Part shown: one piece after another, positions 21,601 through 30,200 of the stretch
Numbering within the stretch: position 1 is the stretch's first letter
Layout: each line of letters begins with the position of its first letter
Source of the DNA: Plutella xylostella
Taxonomy: Eukaryota > Arthropoda > Insecta > Lepidoptera > Plutellidae
Length of the DNA: 64,000 bases
NCBI RefSeq assembly: GCF_932276165.1
Contig: NC_063982.1
Coordinates: 5,163,501-5,227,500 of the forward strand
Reading direction: 5' to 3'
Made by a program: the position numbers and the translations under genes
Notes under the pieces: generated by a model
Told to the model about the DNA's origin: nothing
The model's input: the letters and a program-made list of their open reading frames with translations, nothing else
The model's database searches: none

Positions 21601-24600
21601 AGTGGGAGATGCTCCGCTTTGTGAGCTAGAGGGCCTGGGTTCGATTCCAGGGTTGGGCGACCTATTTGTGTTTTTAAATTTGTTAGGACATAGAACGCTA
21701 TGTGAAAGTCAAGCCGGGGTATGTGTATTTAAAATTGACAAATTGGGCACTATAATCTAGTAATGCGTAGATATAGCTGTGTGTGTATGAATCGCGAATA
21801 TTGTCGACTCAGGGCGGTTTACTGCAATTTGTATGACATCTTGATTAGAGCCCCAAGCGGTCACGTTAGAAACTAATTAAACAGACATACATAAGCTACT
21901 AGAAGTGTAGGGAAAGGTCCAGTTGTCTCTCTTCAACCCTCACGGCACGTTGGTCAAGATGTTCGTGGTGCTGTACTCTCTGGCAGGCATGCCGCCCGGG
22001 GCCACCACCTTCTTGAGACAGGTAATTACGCAAGCACATGCAACTGTCTCTGTGGTAATCTTCTATTGAATTCTAAGAAAACGAAATGTATTAAATTTAC
22101 ACTGCCGAATGTTAGACAATGCGATACTAACATTATTCTAGATGGGAATAAATTGGACCTAGTTAATGATACTGTCTTTCTTGGGATGACTATAGATTCA
22201 AAGTTACAGTGGGGACCTCACATTGAAAAATTGTCTGGAAGGTTGAGCTCCGCAGCTTTTGCTGTACGGAAAATTAGACAGCTGACCGACGTTGAAACCG
22301 CAAGATTAGTTTACTTTAGTTATTTCCACAGCTTATTATCGTATGGCATTTTGCTTTGGGGTAGAGCAGCTGATATTGAAACTATATTTGTATTACAGAA
22401 AAGAGCCATCCGCTCTATATACAAACTTGGTTCCAGGGATTCATTGAGAGAACTATTTAAAGAAATTAACATCCTTACAGTTCCATGTCAGTTCATTTTT
22501 TCCAATTTAATGTATGTACGAAAGAATATTTCAACTTTTGATACAATTGGCAGTAATCATGACATTAATACTAGGAACAAGCATAAGCTGGCTTTTCCAG
22601 CGATGCGTCTGGCGAAAGTTAATAAATCGTTTTTAGGGTACTGTATTAGATTTTATAATAAGCTTCCAGCAGAAGTTGCTCAAATGCCAGAGAATAAGTT
22701 TAAGTGTTACATTAAAGAGAAACTCAGTAAAAAAGCTTATTATAAAATTGATGATTACTTAGAGGACGTTAATGCATGGCTGTGATAAGTAGTTAGCTCT
22801 GCTCATATTATTATAATAATAATTATTAAGCTTATATGTATTGTATACCAACTAGTTTTAAGTCTTTTTTTGAAAAGATGGCTCAGGAGTTTCTTGCCTC
22901 CGTTCTTCTCCTTAGACAGAAAGAGCCCCCCCTTATCCGAACGGAGAGTAATTTGTAAAAATTGACGTTCATCAGAAAATTTTATATTTGTACGATGAAT
23001 AAAAAAATTTGAGTTTGAGTTTGAGTTTGGTCTAGTGGGAGATGCTCTGCTTTGTGAGCTAGAGGTCCTGGGTTCGATTCCCGGGTTAGGGTGATCAATT
23101 TATGTTTTTAGATTGTGGTTCCTGGTTTGGTTAGGACATAATAGGCTATAAAAGCAGTCGCTTGGCCGCTATAATCTACTCCTGGGTAGATAATTCGATT
23201 CTCGAGTTTGTTGCGTTTTATTAGTATCTTACGTTACCGACAGGGGCGCTGATCAAGATGTCATACAAATTGCTATCGAATTACCTTCTCAATAAGGGTC
23301 CATTCAGACGTACCACAACCACACCACAACCACGCCGTGTGGTCGGGCGTATATTTTGTATTGAAAATGAATAATCCAATTCACACGTGCCACATTTTGC
23401 CGTTGTCATCGACCACTTGTGTAATACGACCACATCGCAACCACATCGCGTCGGCAACGCCGCCACGCGGCGGCGGCACCGCGGCCACCTCCTCGCCCTA
23501 TTAAATGCATACGACCACGTGATTACCACATCGCAACGACAGCGACAACACAACCACATCGACATTTTGTCGCTGCCACAACGCAACTGCAAAAAGCCGC
23601 TGTCGCACACGTAACTACAGCTTGACCACATTATGTCGCTGCGACGTAGTGTGGTTGTGGTACGTGTGAATTGACGCTAAGATTGGTTGCTGTAGTCGGA
23701 TTCGCATTTTTTTATTTCGCTACAATCCAATCCACAATTTGATTAATCGCAGTTTAATTATACATCTCTTTGAACATTCTACCTCCTCAAACAACAACAA
23801 AAAAGTTTCTGCTTCTACCTATGAACCTTACTTTCATGCATGAAAATATTATGATTATAATAAATATTAATTTAGTTCTCGTTCCACCCACAGAGGACGC
23901 TGTACCTGCCCGCAGGAGCCCCGGAGCCGCGACGCGAGGACACACACAAGTACATGCGCTATCTGATCCATTTGAGGTGAGTTTACATCATTAACAAGGT
24001 GTTGCAGTAGTGGTAAAGCCGCAAGGGCAGAAAAAAGTTTAAATTTTAGGAGAAACATATTATGTCGTTGTCTGAGTTGTACTAAACTGTCAAACCCTCA
24101 GAACGCAGGTTTTGTGTCAGCTCACGTCTTATTTCCACAGAGGAAATTATACTTATGTCTGCCTTCATGCGTTCTCTATATCAACGACCCTTGAAAAATA
24201 AACATTCTGAACTTGTTAATAAGACTAAATAGAAGTACTATTAAAAGTAGTGAGTTCTTATTCTGGGTTTAATACTTCAACCTCTTTGCTCTCTGTGTGC
24301 AATATTTGACAGTTCGGTACACTATGTTGTCACGACATCTATCGGCTAACGGCTTGTACCTCGATTGTACCTCAGACCATGTACAAAAACTCAACTGACA
24401 GCTGTCAAGGAAAACGGCCCATTGGTAAATTCGTAGAGCAAAAATTGTTTACAATAATGAGTTGACTCAAGCCGTCCGTAGGGTTATCCATTATGCATTT
24501 TTTAACAGTAAGTAACCTTACTTTTCCAGATTCATGACATCGAAATCGGGCAAGCTTTACCTCCACACGGACATCCGAATAATAGTCTCCAGAAAAGCCG

Positions 24601-24857
24601 ACATGGACACGGCCGCAGCACACAACGCCATCTTTAAACCTCTTCCCACCAATCAGAAGAAGGAAGACGACAAACCGACCAATCAGGAGAAGGCTAAAGA
24701 TGAAGTGGCCAATCGGCAGCCGTGCCGCGTTTTCGGCGGGTGCAGTGACTTCAGAGATTTCGAATTGAGTTACGAGAATAGTATGAGTAATGGTGTGTCT
24801 TATGAGCTGAGAAGCTTTACCTATGGGCCAGAAAACCCTAAGTATTCACCCCGATAG
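9669..24857 (+). CDS. atos: Atos (Atossa/FAM214) family protein, ten coding exons
   Basis: Exons with consensus splice sites: 9669-9773, 10439-10534, 11086-11222, 11930-12064, 12522-14240, 14604-14755, 20666-20829, 21408-21563, 23894-23976, 24530-24857. Joined they give one 3075-nt frame of 1024 codons plus stop. The N-terminal part has LLRQVARLI and ALWHDQIPICIEVLLAPDC. The central 573-residue exon is low-complexity and charged, with a basic KYKRRLRKESKLRKLR run. From about residue 713 the conserved Atos region follows: LLGSFEESALKGRLEPV, GFTASLGASGAFCP, GTVQVSLFNPHGTLVKMFVV, FLRQRTL, YLIHLRF, SKSGKLYLHTDIR and a YELRSFT...YSPR end. In Drosophila, Atossa is a nuclear regulator required for macrophage tissue invasion. 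The first ATG sits directly after an acceptor, so it could be an internal methionine with coding exons further upstream. A full-length LINE lies between exons 6 and 7, splitting the conserved LLG/SFEES join. Confidence 0.93.
9811..9986. mobile_element. TA-flanked MITE, copy 1 (in atos intron 1)
   Basis: Termini are inverted copies of tacactcacgggcaatgaaa with TA at both edges, typical of Tc1/mariner-like MITEs. The left end here is slightly diverged (actcataggcaatg). It lies 37 bp downstream of the donor of the first coding exon. Related copies are at 31190-31538, 41045-41280 and 46258-46491, with partial copies near 33600-33712, 48480-48604 and 56450-56574. Confidence 0.7.
10248..10389. mobile_element. 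MITE with actgccagtttctataact termini (in atos intron 2)
   Basis: Two arms of about 50 bp form an inverted repeat (actgccggtttctataactc at the left, complement at the right), with internal tgtcaaaat. Relatives with the same terminus occur at 38699-38790 (partial) and 39918-40089. It lies about 50 bp before atos exon 2. Confidence 0.7.
15097..16641 (+). CDS. LINE ORF1, gag-like nucleic-acid-binding protein
   Basis: 514 residues. The N-terminal 130 residues are highly charged and rich in E, K and S. A central region (about 130-250) contains an RNA-binding-like fold signature (YKGPYKAFIVFKNLEDAEKL). Three consecutive zinc knuckles follow: CSGCWKFNHSRNYC at about 255, CPKCGEKHDNC at about 276 and CINCGGPHIALDKNC at about 292. 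In insect LINEs such proteins bind the element RNA and form the ribonucleoprotein. The ATG at 15097 is the first in the leader after the element start. The stop overlaps the ORF2 start by eight bases. No lesions are seen. Confidence 0.93.
   Translation: MDSFIRSKSVECDPPGSDIHEDTIVNSECVQPLSENMECGEVGEPTRYSEKRPRQESEESKEKEDNEGFTVVSRKAKKLLRSFSRRNESRSESEINSDSPNNFEVSVTSKKILPKQFGMAKLLKSENISNIIKIKYKGPYKAFIVFKNLEDAEKLLNCPKFVELDYRCQKTDQVNSTYGIVRNADLDIDEEEIMKSYTCKYDILAMKRLKRLTEDGQWVDSEVIRLRFKGPSLPSYISGYGCRFKVEPYTFPVSQCSGCWKFNHSRNYCPTKKIICPKCGEKHDNCATKEFKCINCGGPHIALDKNCPAYLKEKKIREIMSKNNCTYKIALQMLVKQKPTNDYVPEPIHLEERTLDAHTLPPGNQPNRNKSYRDALTNKHTTELTQSFSCLEETSEEVDNASVILPSCKPAGRRKFRIKRKTTERKNNTHHTEEEGEEDLHPNKSKKYVENKKSNLGIWKTLHRMKDIVLSEKPLEEKINLCIKTILEELTTLFVQTIREGDIINKIFSYLNNG
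16634..20314 (+). CDS. LINE ORF2: endonuclease, reverse transcriptase, RNase H
   Basis: 1226 residues without a stop. An APE-type endonuclease is at the N terminus: INILQWNSQS near residue 8, VLSETW near 40, GDFNAHHSNW near 140, SDHLII near 214. The reverse transcriptase follows with LDIEGAYNN (about 560), GIAQGDPISPLLFNLA (about 620) and the catalytic YADDFVLY (about 649). RNase H has YTDGSK (about 947), TDSKSS (about 1007) and HIGLYGNEEADHLA (about 1054). A C-terminal CEVCGKEEDLYHLLLEC motif lies near 1165. All catalytic residues expected for the three enzymes are present. The start ATG overlaps the ORF1 stop as ATGGCTAG, which suggests translation by termination-reinitiation. Expected role: nicking the target and priming reverse transcription of the element RNA. 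Confidence 0.95.
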   Translation: MASNYSNMHINILQWNSQSVIPKLIDFELLLSREKVHIAVLSETWLDPDSQFNVSGYNVYRRDRGDSYGGVAVLCHTSIKAFVSPVNISNPGIEIVHVKILNCKLVKNIFSIYCTSPVRTSQSDWDSIFAMFPEKSIVAGDFNAHHSNWSCKTDPRGIQLFDSSLDNGYISLNDGRPTRIRLVNGVLQKTSPDISFCSTDIATNIDWDVTNENLGSDHLIIKMSIQYRDCLNFVIKRNYKAANWPKYRNFISLALSSATEIQNVQESYDFFLDILNKSASENIPDIKLCTNPARKFVPKVYWNQDLSKVVAQRRLALKSFRQNPTPQNLDSLKLKISEAQRLIRQAKSKSWYQFCSSIDESTSSSDLWRKMRWMKGYKQAKSFSSEQSKNELLTSLAPDFVTPLTPNFTSLNPTLDADFKIQELDNSLKTKDTTPGIDKISYSMIAQLPDDAKKYLLRLYNYIFSTGYVPSQWREVMIMPIPKSTSSISKLRPIAMMSCLCKTFHLMITKRLEWFVEHNKLLSPYTTGFRRAQSCLDCLARLITHIQLGFTKNYATLACFLDIEGAYNNIIIDRALTILDRLKVGANICLYLWEYLKERHLQIKSDEENNIVHIRWTSKGIAQGDPISPLLFNLATIDICRNIKDVFIGQYADDFVLYANNNKLQDSVQCIQQSLDTFVLLIEQLGLELSVLKSKVCIFSRGHRRECVNISVKGTTLGSADCIKYLGIWLDRSLRWGKHINEVCEKAQKYLSLLKVLAGSGWGVHPLHLRRLYIALIRSRIDYGSFLYDNAATCHISKLDKLQNQALRVIGGFIKTTPIHVMESELCLPPLTLRRQYLAYKFCLKSHSWSNNETIKLLGDLSVSHNWRQKKIPLLLSSFNETKDEIISCCNTLHMFTLNTWVANIDIKNSVKTSLDSIKNSKLLYERNLLKSNVVQELRTNYNGWYAIYTDGSKTDKSSGAAFYDPNNGYFEIFNLTCNISIMTAELIALSKALTYASGLGIQKIVILTDSKSSLQHVTRCASGHRGISIAYEVLDQVNNFKINNIALTMQWVPAHIGLYGNEEADHLAKRALVEGFPLNVQPNYSEVLGKYKLKNFVKWREYFDERSTTKGIWYKSIQSEPPRIPWFLCARLGRKQIIVAHRMRSGHIPSNKFAFLMRKVNSPNCEVCGKEEDLYHLLLECVRYAPKRNMIIQTLQLNVTDVGVFHNILAEPTSGAARMLYSLLM
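20405..20410 (+). promoter_or_regulatory. Poly(A) signal of the LINE
   Basis: AATAAA lies about 5 bases before the poly(A) run that ends the element. Because the element is in the sense direction of atos, it could also end atos transcripts prematurely. Confidence 0.6.
21597..21665 (+). repeat. tRNA-like SINE head, copy 1
   Basis: The sequence tgtagtgggagatgctccgc followed by a B-box-like gggttcgattcc resembles a tRNA-derived promoter. It lies just after the donor of atos exon 8 and is repeated at 23029-23095 as part of a tandem duplication. It does not fold into a convincing full tRNA. Confidence 0.5.
21917..22021 (+). pseudogene. Partial tandem copy of atos exon 8
   Basis: 105 bases repeat the last 35 codons of atos exon 8 (21459-21563) nearly base for base, with only a few substitutions near the 5' end of the copy. 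The donor gtaattacgcaag is also copied. The frame is open and would encode VQLSLFNPHG... through FLRQ. The only acceptor-like AG is gtagggaaag just upstream, with no polypyrimidine tract, so inclusion in mRNA is doubtful. If spliced in it would insert 35 residues in frame. Confidence 0.8.
22056..23028 (+). mobile_element. 5'-truncated Jockey/CR1-type LINE
   Basis: A frame open from about 22057 to 22785 encodes the last about 240 residues of a reverse transcriptase polyprotein: FLGMTIDSKLQWGPHI, then the C-terminal segment LQKRAIRSIYKLG and FYNKLPAEV. The 3' end has aataaaaaaa followed by four gagttt-type repeats, the kind of tail used by CR1/Jockey-like LINEs of moths. It is inserted in the second copy of the tandem duplication, between tctctgtgg and tctagtggg, and therefore postdates it. 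No long target duplication is evident. The catalytic RT core is absent. Confidence 0.85.
23029..23095 (+). repeat. tRNA-like SINE head, copy 2
   Basis: Second copy of the tRNA-like sequence at 21597-21665, with a B-box gggttcgattcc. It resumes the tandem duplication exactly after the LINE insertion. Confidence 0.5.
23295..23680. mobile_element. MITE rich in ACCACA motifs (atos intron 8)
   Basis: The left end (attcagacgtaccacaacca) and the right end (complement of tggttgtggtacgtgtgaat) are inverted repeats of about 40 bp. The interior repeats short cca/caa motifs. Cysteine-rich open frames on either strand arise from this composition and are not genes. Confidence 0.65.
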
Positions 24858-25800
24858 TATAGAGGGATTATGGACACTTTTAAGTATATATTTGTTAGTG
24901 CCTGCCGCATATATCAAGATTGTTTGTGTTGGAAAATGTAATTGTATGTACCTACTAATGAGAAAATATATTTTTGGTTTTTTTATTAATTTATCTCGTT
25001 TGATTTTTATGATTTTAGGTAGGTATATAGAATCTGTAGATAGACATACTTAAGTAGATACAAATTTTGATAATACACACTACGAAATATTTGTTTTCAT
25101 ATTAAAACATAAAAACAGCTTTACAACTTTACTATAGGTTAGGTAAAATCAGAACAAAATGATTTAATTCAAAAATAATTTATTTCCTTAAAAGTTCCTA
25201 AAATAAATAACAAAGTAAATAAATTAGCGTTATAACTATAACGAAAACACTTCATTATGCGTTTACAGTCTATGGTCCAAAATTAAGAAAACTGTTGTTT
25301 TTTTTATCTTTTAACTTATTAATACGACCATTTTAATAAATTAGACTTAATCTAGTACTTTCTAAAAGCATGTATGAGGGCAAACAACTACTTAGTATAT
25401 TTAACTAAGCTTTCATTTAAATAAATACTTACATCTAAAAACATTTTCGATTGGAAAAACATGGTATTTCTAACTACGTTCTTTAAAAAATATATTGTAC
25501 TGTGTTGAATTTGATACCGTTACAACTAATACATTGTGTTATAATAGATTACAATAATATATAAACCAGTGAAAATTAACCCTATAACTTGACTTAAAAT
25601 GTCCATAATTTTACCAACCGAAATAGAACTTCGCCCACCATACAAAATTAAATTATAAAAACAAACTACTCTATGAAGTAGTTTGTTTTTATACATTTTT
25701 GTACATCAAATTGTAAGCATAATAAAAAATCTGTTGCACGCATAAATAAATAAAAGTACAGCTGTACCTACATGACATGCTTCAAAAAAAATTACCACAC
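24858..25800 (+). other. atos 3' flank and probable 3' UTR
   Basis: AT-rich sequence following the atos stop. Candidate AATAAA hexamers occur around 25200, but no single cleavage site can be chosen. The minus-strand Osiris gene ends at 26158, so the two transcripts converge here. A short inverted repeat around aaaacaaactac / gtagtttgttttt lies at 25658-25690. Confidence 0.45.
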
Positions 25801-25878
25801 GATCTACAGGTCCAACTGGACAACTTTAAATAAATAAAAGCTCAATTCTGATTGGAAGAACACTTAGGGGAAGCACGT

Positions 25879-26160
25879 TTAAGCTAGACTCTGATTGGGC
25901 AGCAGTTGACAGCTGTCAGTTTTAGGATAGAGATAACAAGTGAGTATACAGTTTAAATATCCACGAGAACAAGACTCATATATGATCCAAGCTTGTAACT
26001 GATTAGTTCACGGTCAGATGACAGCTGTCACATGCAGGATAGAGATAGCAGCATACAGTTTAAATATCCTAGAAAACGACACGCACTTTCAAGCTTGACT
26101 CTGATAGGTCAGTTGACAGCTGTCACAAGAGTTCATTGAGAGATATAGAAGTATAGTTTA
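25879..26160 (-). repeat. Three degenerate tandem repeats at the end of the Osiris gene
   Basis: Units of about 95-112 bp each contain the 12-bp palindrome tgacagctgtca (25907-25918, 26019-26030, 26114-26125), an aggatagagata-type segment and a cagtttaaatatcc-type segment. In the third unit the last segment coincides with the Osiris stop codon and final codons (tagtttagatgtcgg). The Osiris 3' UTR therefore seems to carry decayed copies of its own gene end. Confidence 0.6.
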
Positions 26161-27240
26161 GATGTCGGAAGGAACGGGACGCATGTCTCTCATGTGTATC
26201 CTCTCCTGCGCGCGGTATGGAGTGTTGTGGAGGTCCAGGTCGATCTCGATGTCTTGTTGTTGCTGTTGCTGTGGGCAATGGAGAAGGAATTTGTAAGTAT
26301 ACATGTATTGATTAAAATTATTGTGTAGGTAGTTACATACTATACGATGTGAGTTGAAGTACATTTAAGTTTGGTCCAAACAACTTGATAGGTCCCGAAG
26401 TTTTTCCGTCTCCCAAGGAAGTTATACAGGGTGTTGCAAAAATGGTATACTAATCAAGAAAGAATGAGAGAATGAAAGAACGAAAGAATGGCATTTCTAG
26501 TTCGTTTATGTTATGTTCGTTACTGCTATGTCTATGCCTCAGTTACAGACACACATTTGCGTATAGCTACATCTGCCATGCCGCAGAGACAGTTCAGTTA
26601 CCTCCCCAGGCTCCATGCTGCGGGACCAGGGCCCCCAGCCCGGCGCCTCCTCGTGCTCGTCGTAGTGATGCTGGTGCTGGGCGTGCTCGTAGTATATCAC
26701 CTGGGGACAATCATGTTGTGATGTGAGAAGAGGAACATTTATTATTATAAAACTTAGATTTACGATAACAAGAACATTTTTTTATTTATTTATTTACTTC
26801 ATAAAGCTTAAACGACATGGATAATATTAAATCATAGTTAAACATTGTTAAACGATCATTAAAGAGCAACCTATTTCGATAGCAAGTTTAAGTGCTAATT
26901 TAAACCATTCTCGGTTAGAGCATAACCAGGAAGTAGTGGTTAAATTTTGACACATCTGTCATGAATTTTATATGGAGATGACGTTTAATTTATAAATCAG
27001 TCCCTGTTGGTTAGATAACCGAGAATGGTGAAATTGGCACTTATTCTAATTTATATAATTATGGTGTGTAACATGTCACATACAAAAACTTTACCTTTAA
27101 ATTCAACCCATGGACTACTATTTATTTGGTTGAAGGGTTCAACCCACAAAACAGTGATTTGTGGTTCAACCGAACCAATGACAACAATTTTATAATGAAT
27201 AATGATATCCTAACTAATATTATAAATGCGAAAGTAACTG

Positions 27241-27275
<35 letters not shown>

Positions 27276-30200
27276 TACTCTTTCACGACAAAACTACTGA
27301 ACGGATTTGAATGAAATTTGGTATACATATGGTATAGACCCTGAGAAAGAACATAGGCTACTTTTTATCCCGGAATTCCCACGGGAAAACTTTTTAAGGC
27401 GAAGCAAAGCTCGCGGGAAGAGCTAGTAATGAATAAATTCACAAATTTTCTAACCGAAATAATTCAGTATTTAGTCGAGACGTTTCTTTTGCACTAACAC
27501 TCCATCTAGTTCGTATAAAATATCCTGTAATAATCATAATAGGAATATGTGGGACCTCACACACGACCATCCTATCCCAAGCTAGGCAGAGCCTGTACTA
27601 TGGGTATCGGATAGCTGATATACATATATTAACACACAGATATGATATTAACACCCAAGACCCTAGTACAAATATCTAGGTATTCTGTTATTGAACCTGT
27701 CCCAGCCGGGGAACGAACCCGGCACCTTCGGCGTAGCAGTCAGAAACACTATAACCACTACATGAAACTTACATAAGTAGATATCCAAATAACAATGTAA
27801 CAAATGTTTTCACATGACGCGATGATTACTCGTAGTGTTTAAAGCTTATTAGTAGTGAAATTTCTTCTAACAATGTCGATGACTTAGCTATGAAAAGAAA
27901 ACTTTTTATTCAATTAATTGGCATGGATAGTTTTTTTTGTACACCTGTAGGTAGGTAGGTACAACGGTTTTTAGTAATAAAATTCTCTCAGTAACTATTC
28001 CTATGTGACATTATACAGGATATTGCAAAAAGGGTATACTAAGTCGAAACCAGCATGTGCAGCATGTTATATCTAAGCCCGAAACTGAAACCAGAATTTC
28101 AGATTTCTCGAAGTCTTAGTACCTACTTATACCCTTTTTGCAACATCCTGTAGAGATAATAGTTATAACATACGTCTTATATAGCAAGGTCAAAGGAATG
28201 CACCTTCAAAGCCTAAACATCAATGAGAATAAGGTAGTAGTGAAAGCCAACACACCCAAGCTTTTGTATTTAAATTTACATTATTATACGTACGTTTAAA
28301 GTTATTGCATTGATTGGAATTCCGAGATAGGAAGACAAATGGGAGGCTCTTTCGACAGGTTTCTTTGAAAAGCTTTGATGTTGTAGAAAGTTCATTTAGA
28401 TAGAAAATATTATTATCTTTAGGGGAGAAGCAAGGTAAGAATTAATGATTGGCAGAGATTATAGGTTTAGTAAGTACCATTAATTATTAATTTGTGATAA
28501 TAACATCCAACTATAAAGTTGAATACTTAATAACTATGTCTTAATACACATTGCGGTAAACGCCTACATTACCTATGTTTTTAAAGAGAAATATTATAAG
28601 TTTGATGAGTATATAAGTGTATCTGTCTATGACCACATGGACATGGCTTCAAAATAGATGAACTTGTTTTATTTACTTACTTGCTCATTTTATCACTTTT
28701 TTTTGTCAAAACGACAATCGATATTTTTCCACGGCCAACTGTTTTCGATGCTTTATCTCTTATATCAACAGTACCTCTACATTCATATTAATACCTACAT
28801 AAATTGTGTACCTATTTACATAAACACTACAACCCAATAAGGTTAGGAGTCAGAACCATTCGTGTTTCTAAGAAGGTATACATTAAGAACAGAGTACTGT
28901 ACTTAGTATAAACTGATGATATGGTTATTAACATCTGCCCTTGGCCTTTTACATACGTGCCTACAGGTTCGAATCATGGTGAGGCATTAGTTATGTATAT
29001 TAGGTGAAATCTGGGTGAGATACCTAAATAGTTAAATACAATTTCATTAGCCTTGCTTTTATCTGGGTCTGTATATTAGTCGGACTGGGTTTGAATCCCG
29101 GTAGGTATTTCTTTCCTTCTTCTTCAGCCTAAAGCAGTCTAATCTTGAACGTAGGCTCTCACTCCACTGAATTCGATGCGATCTAAAGCTATCGTTTTGT
29201 TGGTCGTCACCTCATCTAGCCGAAGAGCTTAGGCAAACGTGGTATTTATATCCACCAGAATTCCCCTAGCCTCGAAGTATTAGCCCTATTTAGGATAAGA
29301 AAAGATAGATATTATAATATATATCTTTACCGTGCGTTGGTTTTTTACTCATAAAACGAGAGAAATTGTATAATTTTCAGGTGTAGGTATACGAGTATTT
29401 GAAGCTACAACATAACCATACACTTGCATAATTTCTTTACCTTGTTGAGATACTGAAGTAATATATATTATATGCAATTTATTAATATCAAAATTACTAG
29501 GAGAGCGTTAACATAAAAAAAACATAACTAATGGCAGTGTTTCTAGAACAGGAAGAGAAAAGCATGCCTAACTAGGATTTATACGAAGAATTAATTGAAA
29601 ATGTCGGAAAAGTCTATACGGATGACGATATTTATGACTTCGAAGAAAATGAGAACTAATTAGAGTTTTAAGAGAGTAAAAGTGGCTTTTTTTTCTTATA
29701 GCCTTATATTTTTCCTAAGTAAGTGCAGAAATAGTTAGGCAGATATTGTGGCTTGAGTTAAGCATCTACAAATTAGTAGTTTCTCTCTTTCTGGTTAACC
29801 TGGCTAACCAACGTTAAGATCACCGGAAATTCAGTACTAAAAGTGGCATATCGGAATATCATAGTGGAAAATTGGTTCAGCCGTTTATGAGTTACACAAA
29901 CACACATACCCGTTAAACATAATATATATCACCCCTCTAATTACATCAGGGGTTAATAATTTTACCTATTATACCGTACCAAAGTAACACTAGAAATCAC
30001 CTCAAAAACCCTCATTTTTAAGTTTTCTACGCTCGCGGGCAATACCTAGATTACTACAAGCCCTTATAGCTACTGTAAGAAAGCTAAACCTAGGTTCGAA
30101 TCGTGACCATCTCAGTCAGTCACCTCTGTTGACACTATAACCCTGGCTTTCTCTGTCGTTGGAGGAATTTTGCCAAAGGTTCTGTTAGAGGCAAGGCTGC

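Noticed and set aside
21597..21665. True tRNA gene
   Set aside because: Only promoter-like boxes are present; acceptor and anticodon stems do not pair properly, and the sequence recurs as part of a repeat.
23281..23631. Cysteine-rich open frames on both strands
   Set aside because: They lie wholly within a fold-back MITE made of repeated acc/aca motifs; the cysteines follow from the repeat.
27241..27272. CRISPR-like or satellite array
   Set aside because: It is a simple GTCT microsatellite inside a Helitron-like element with no spacers.
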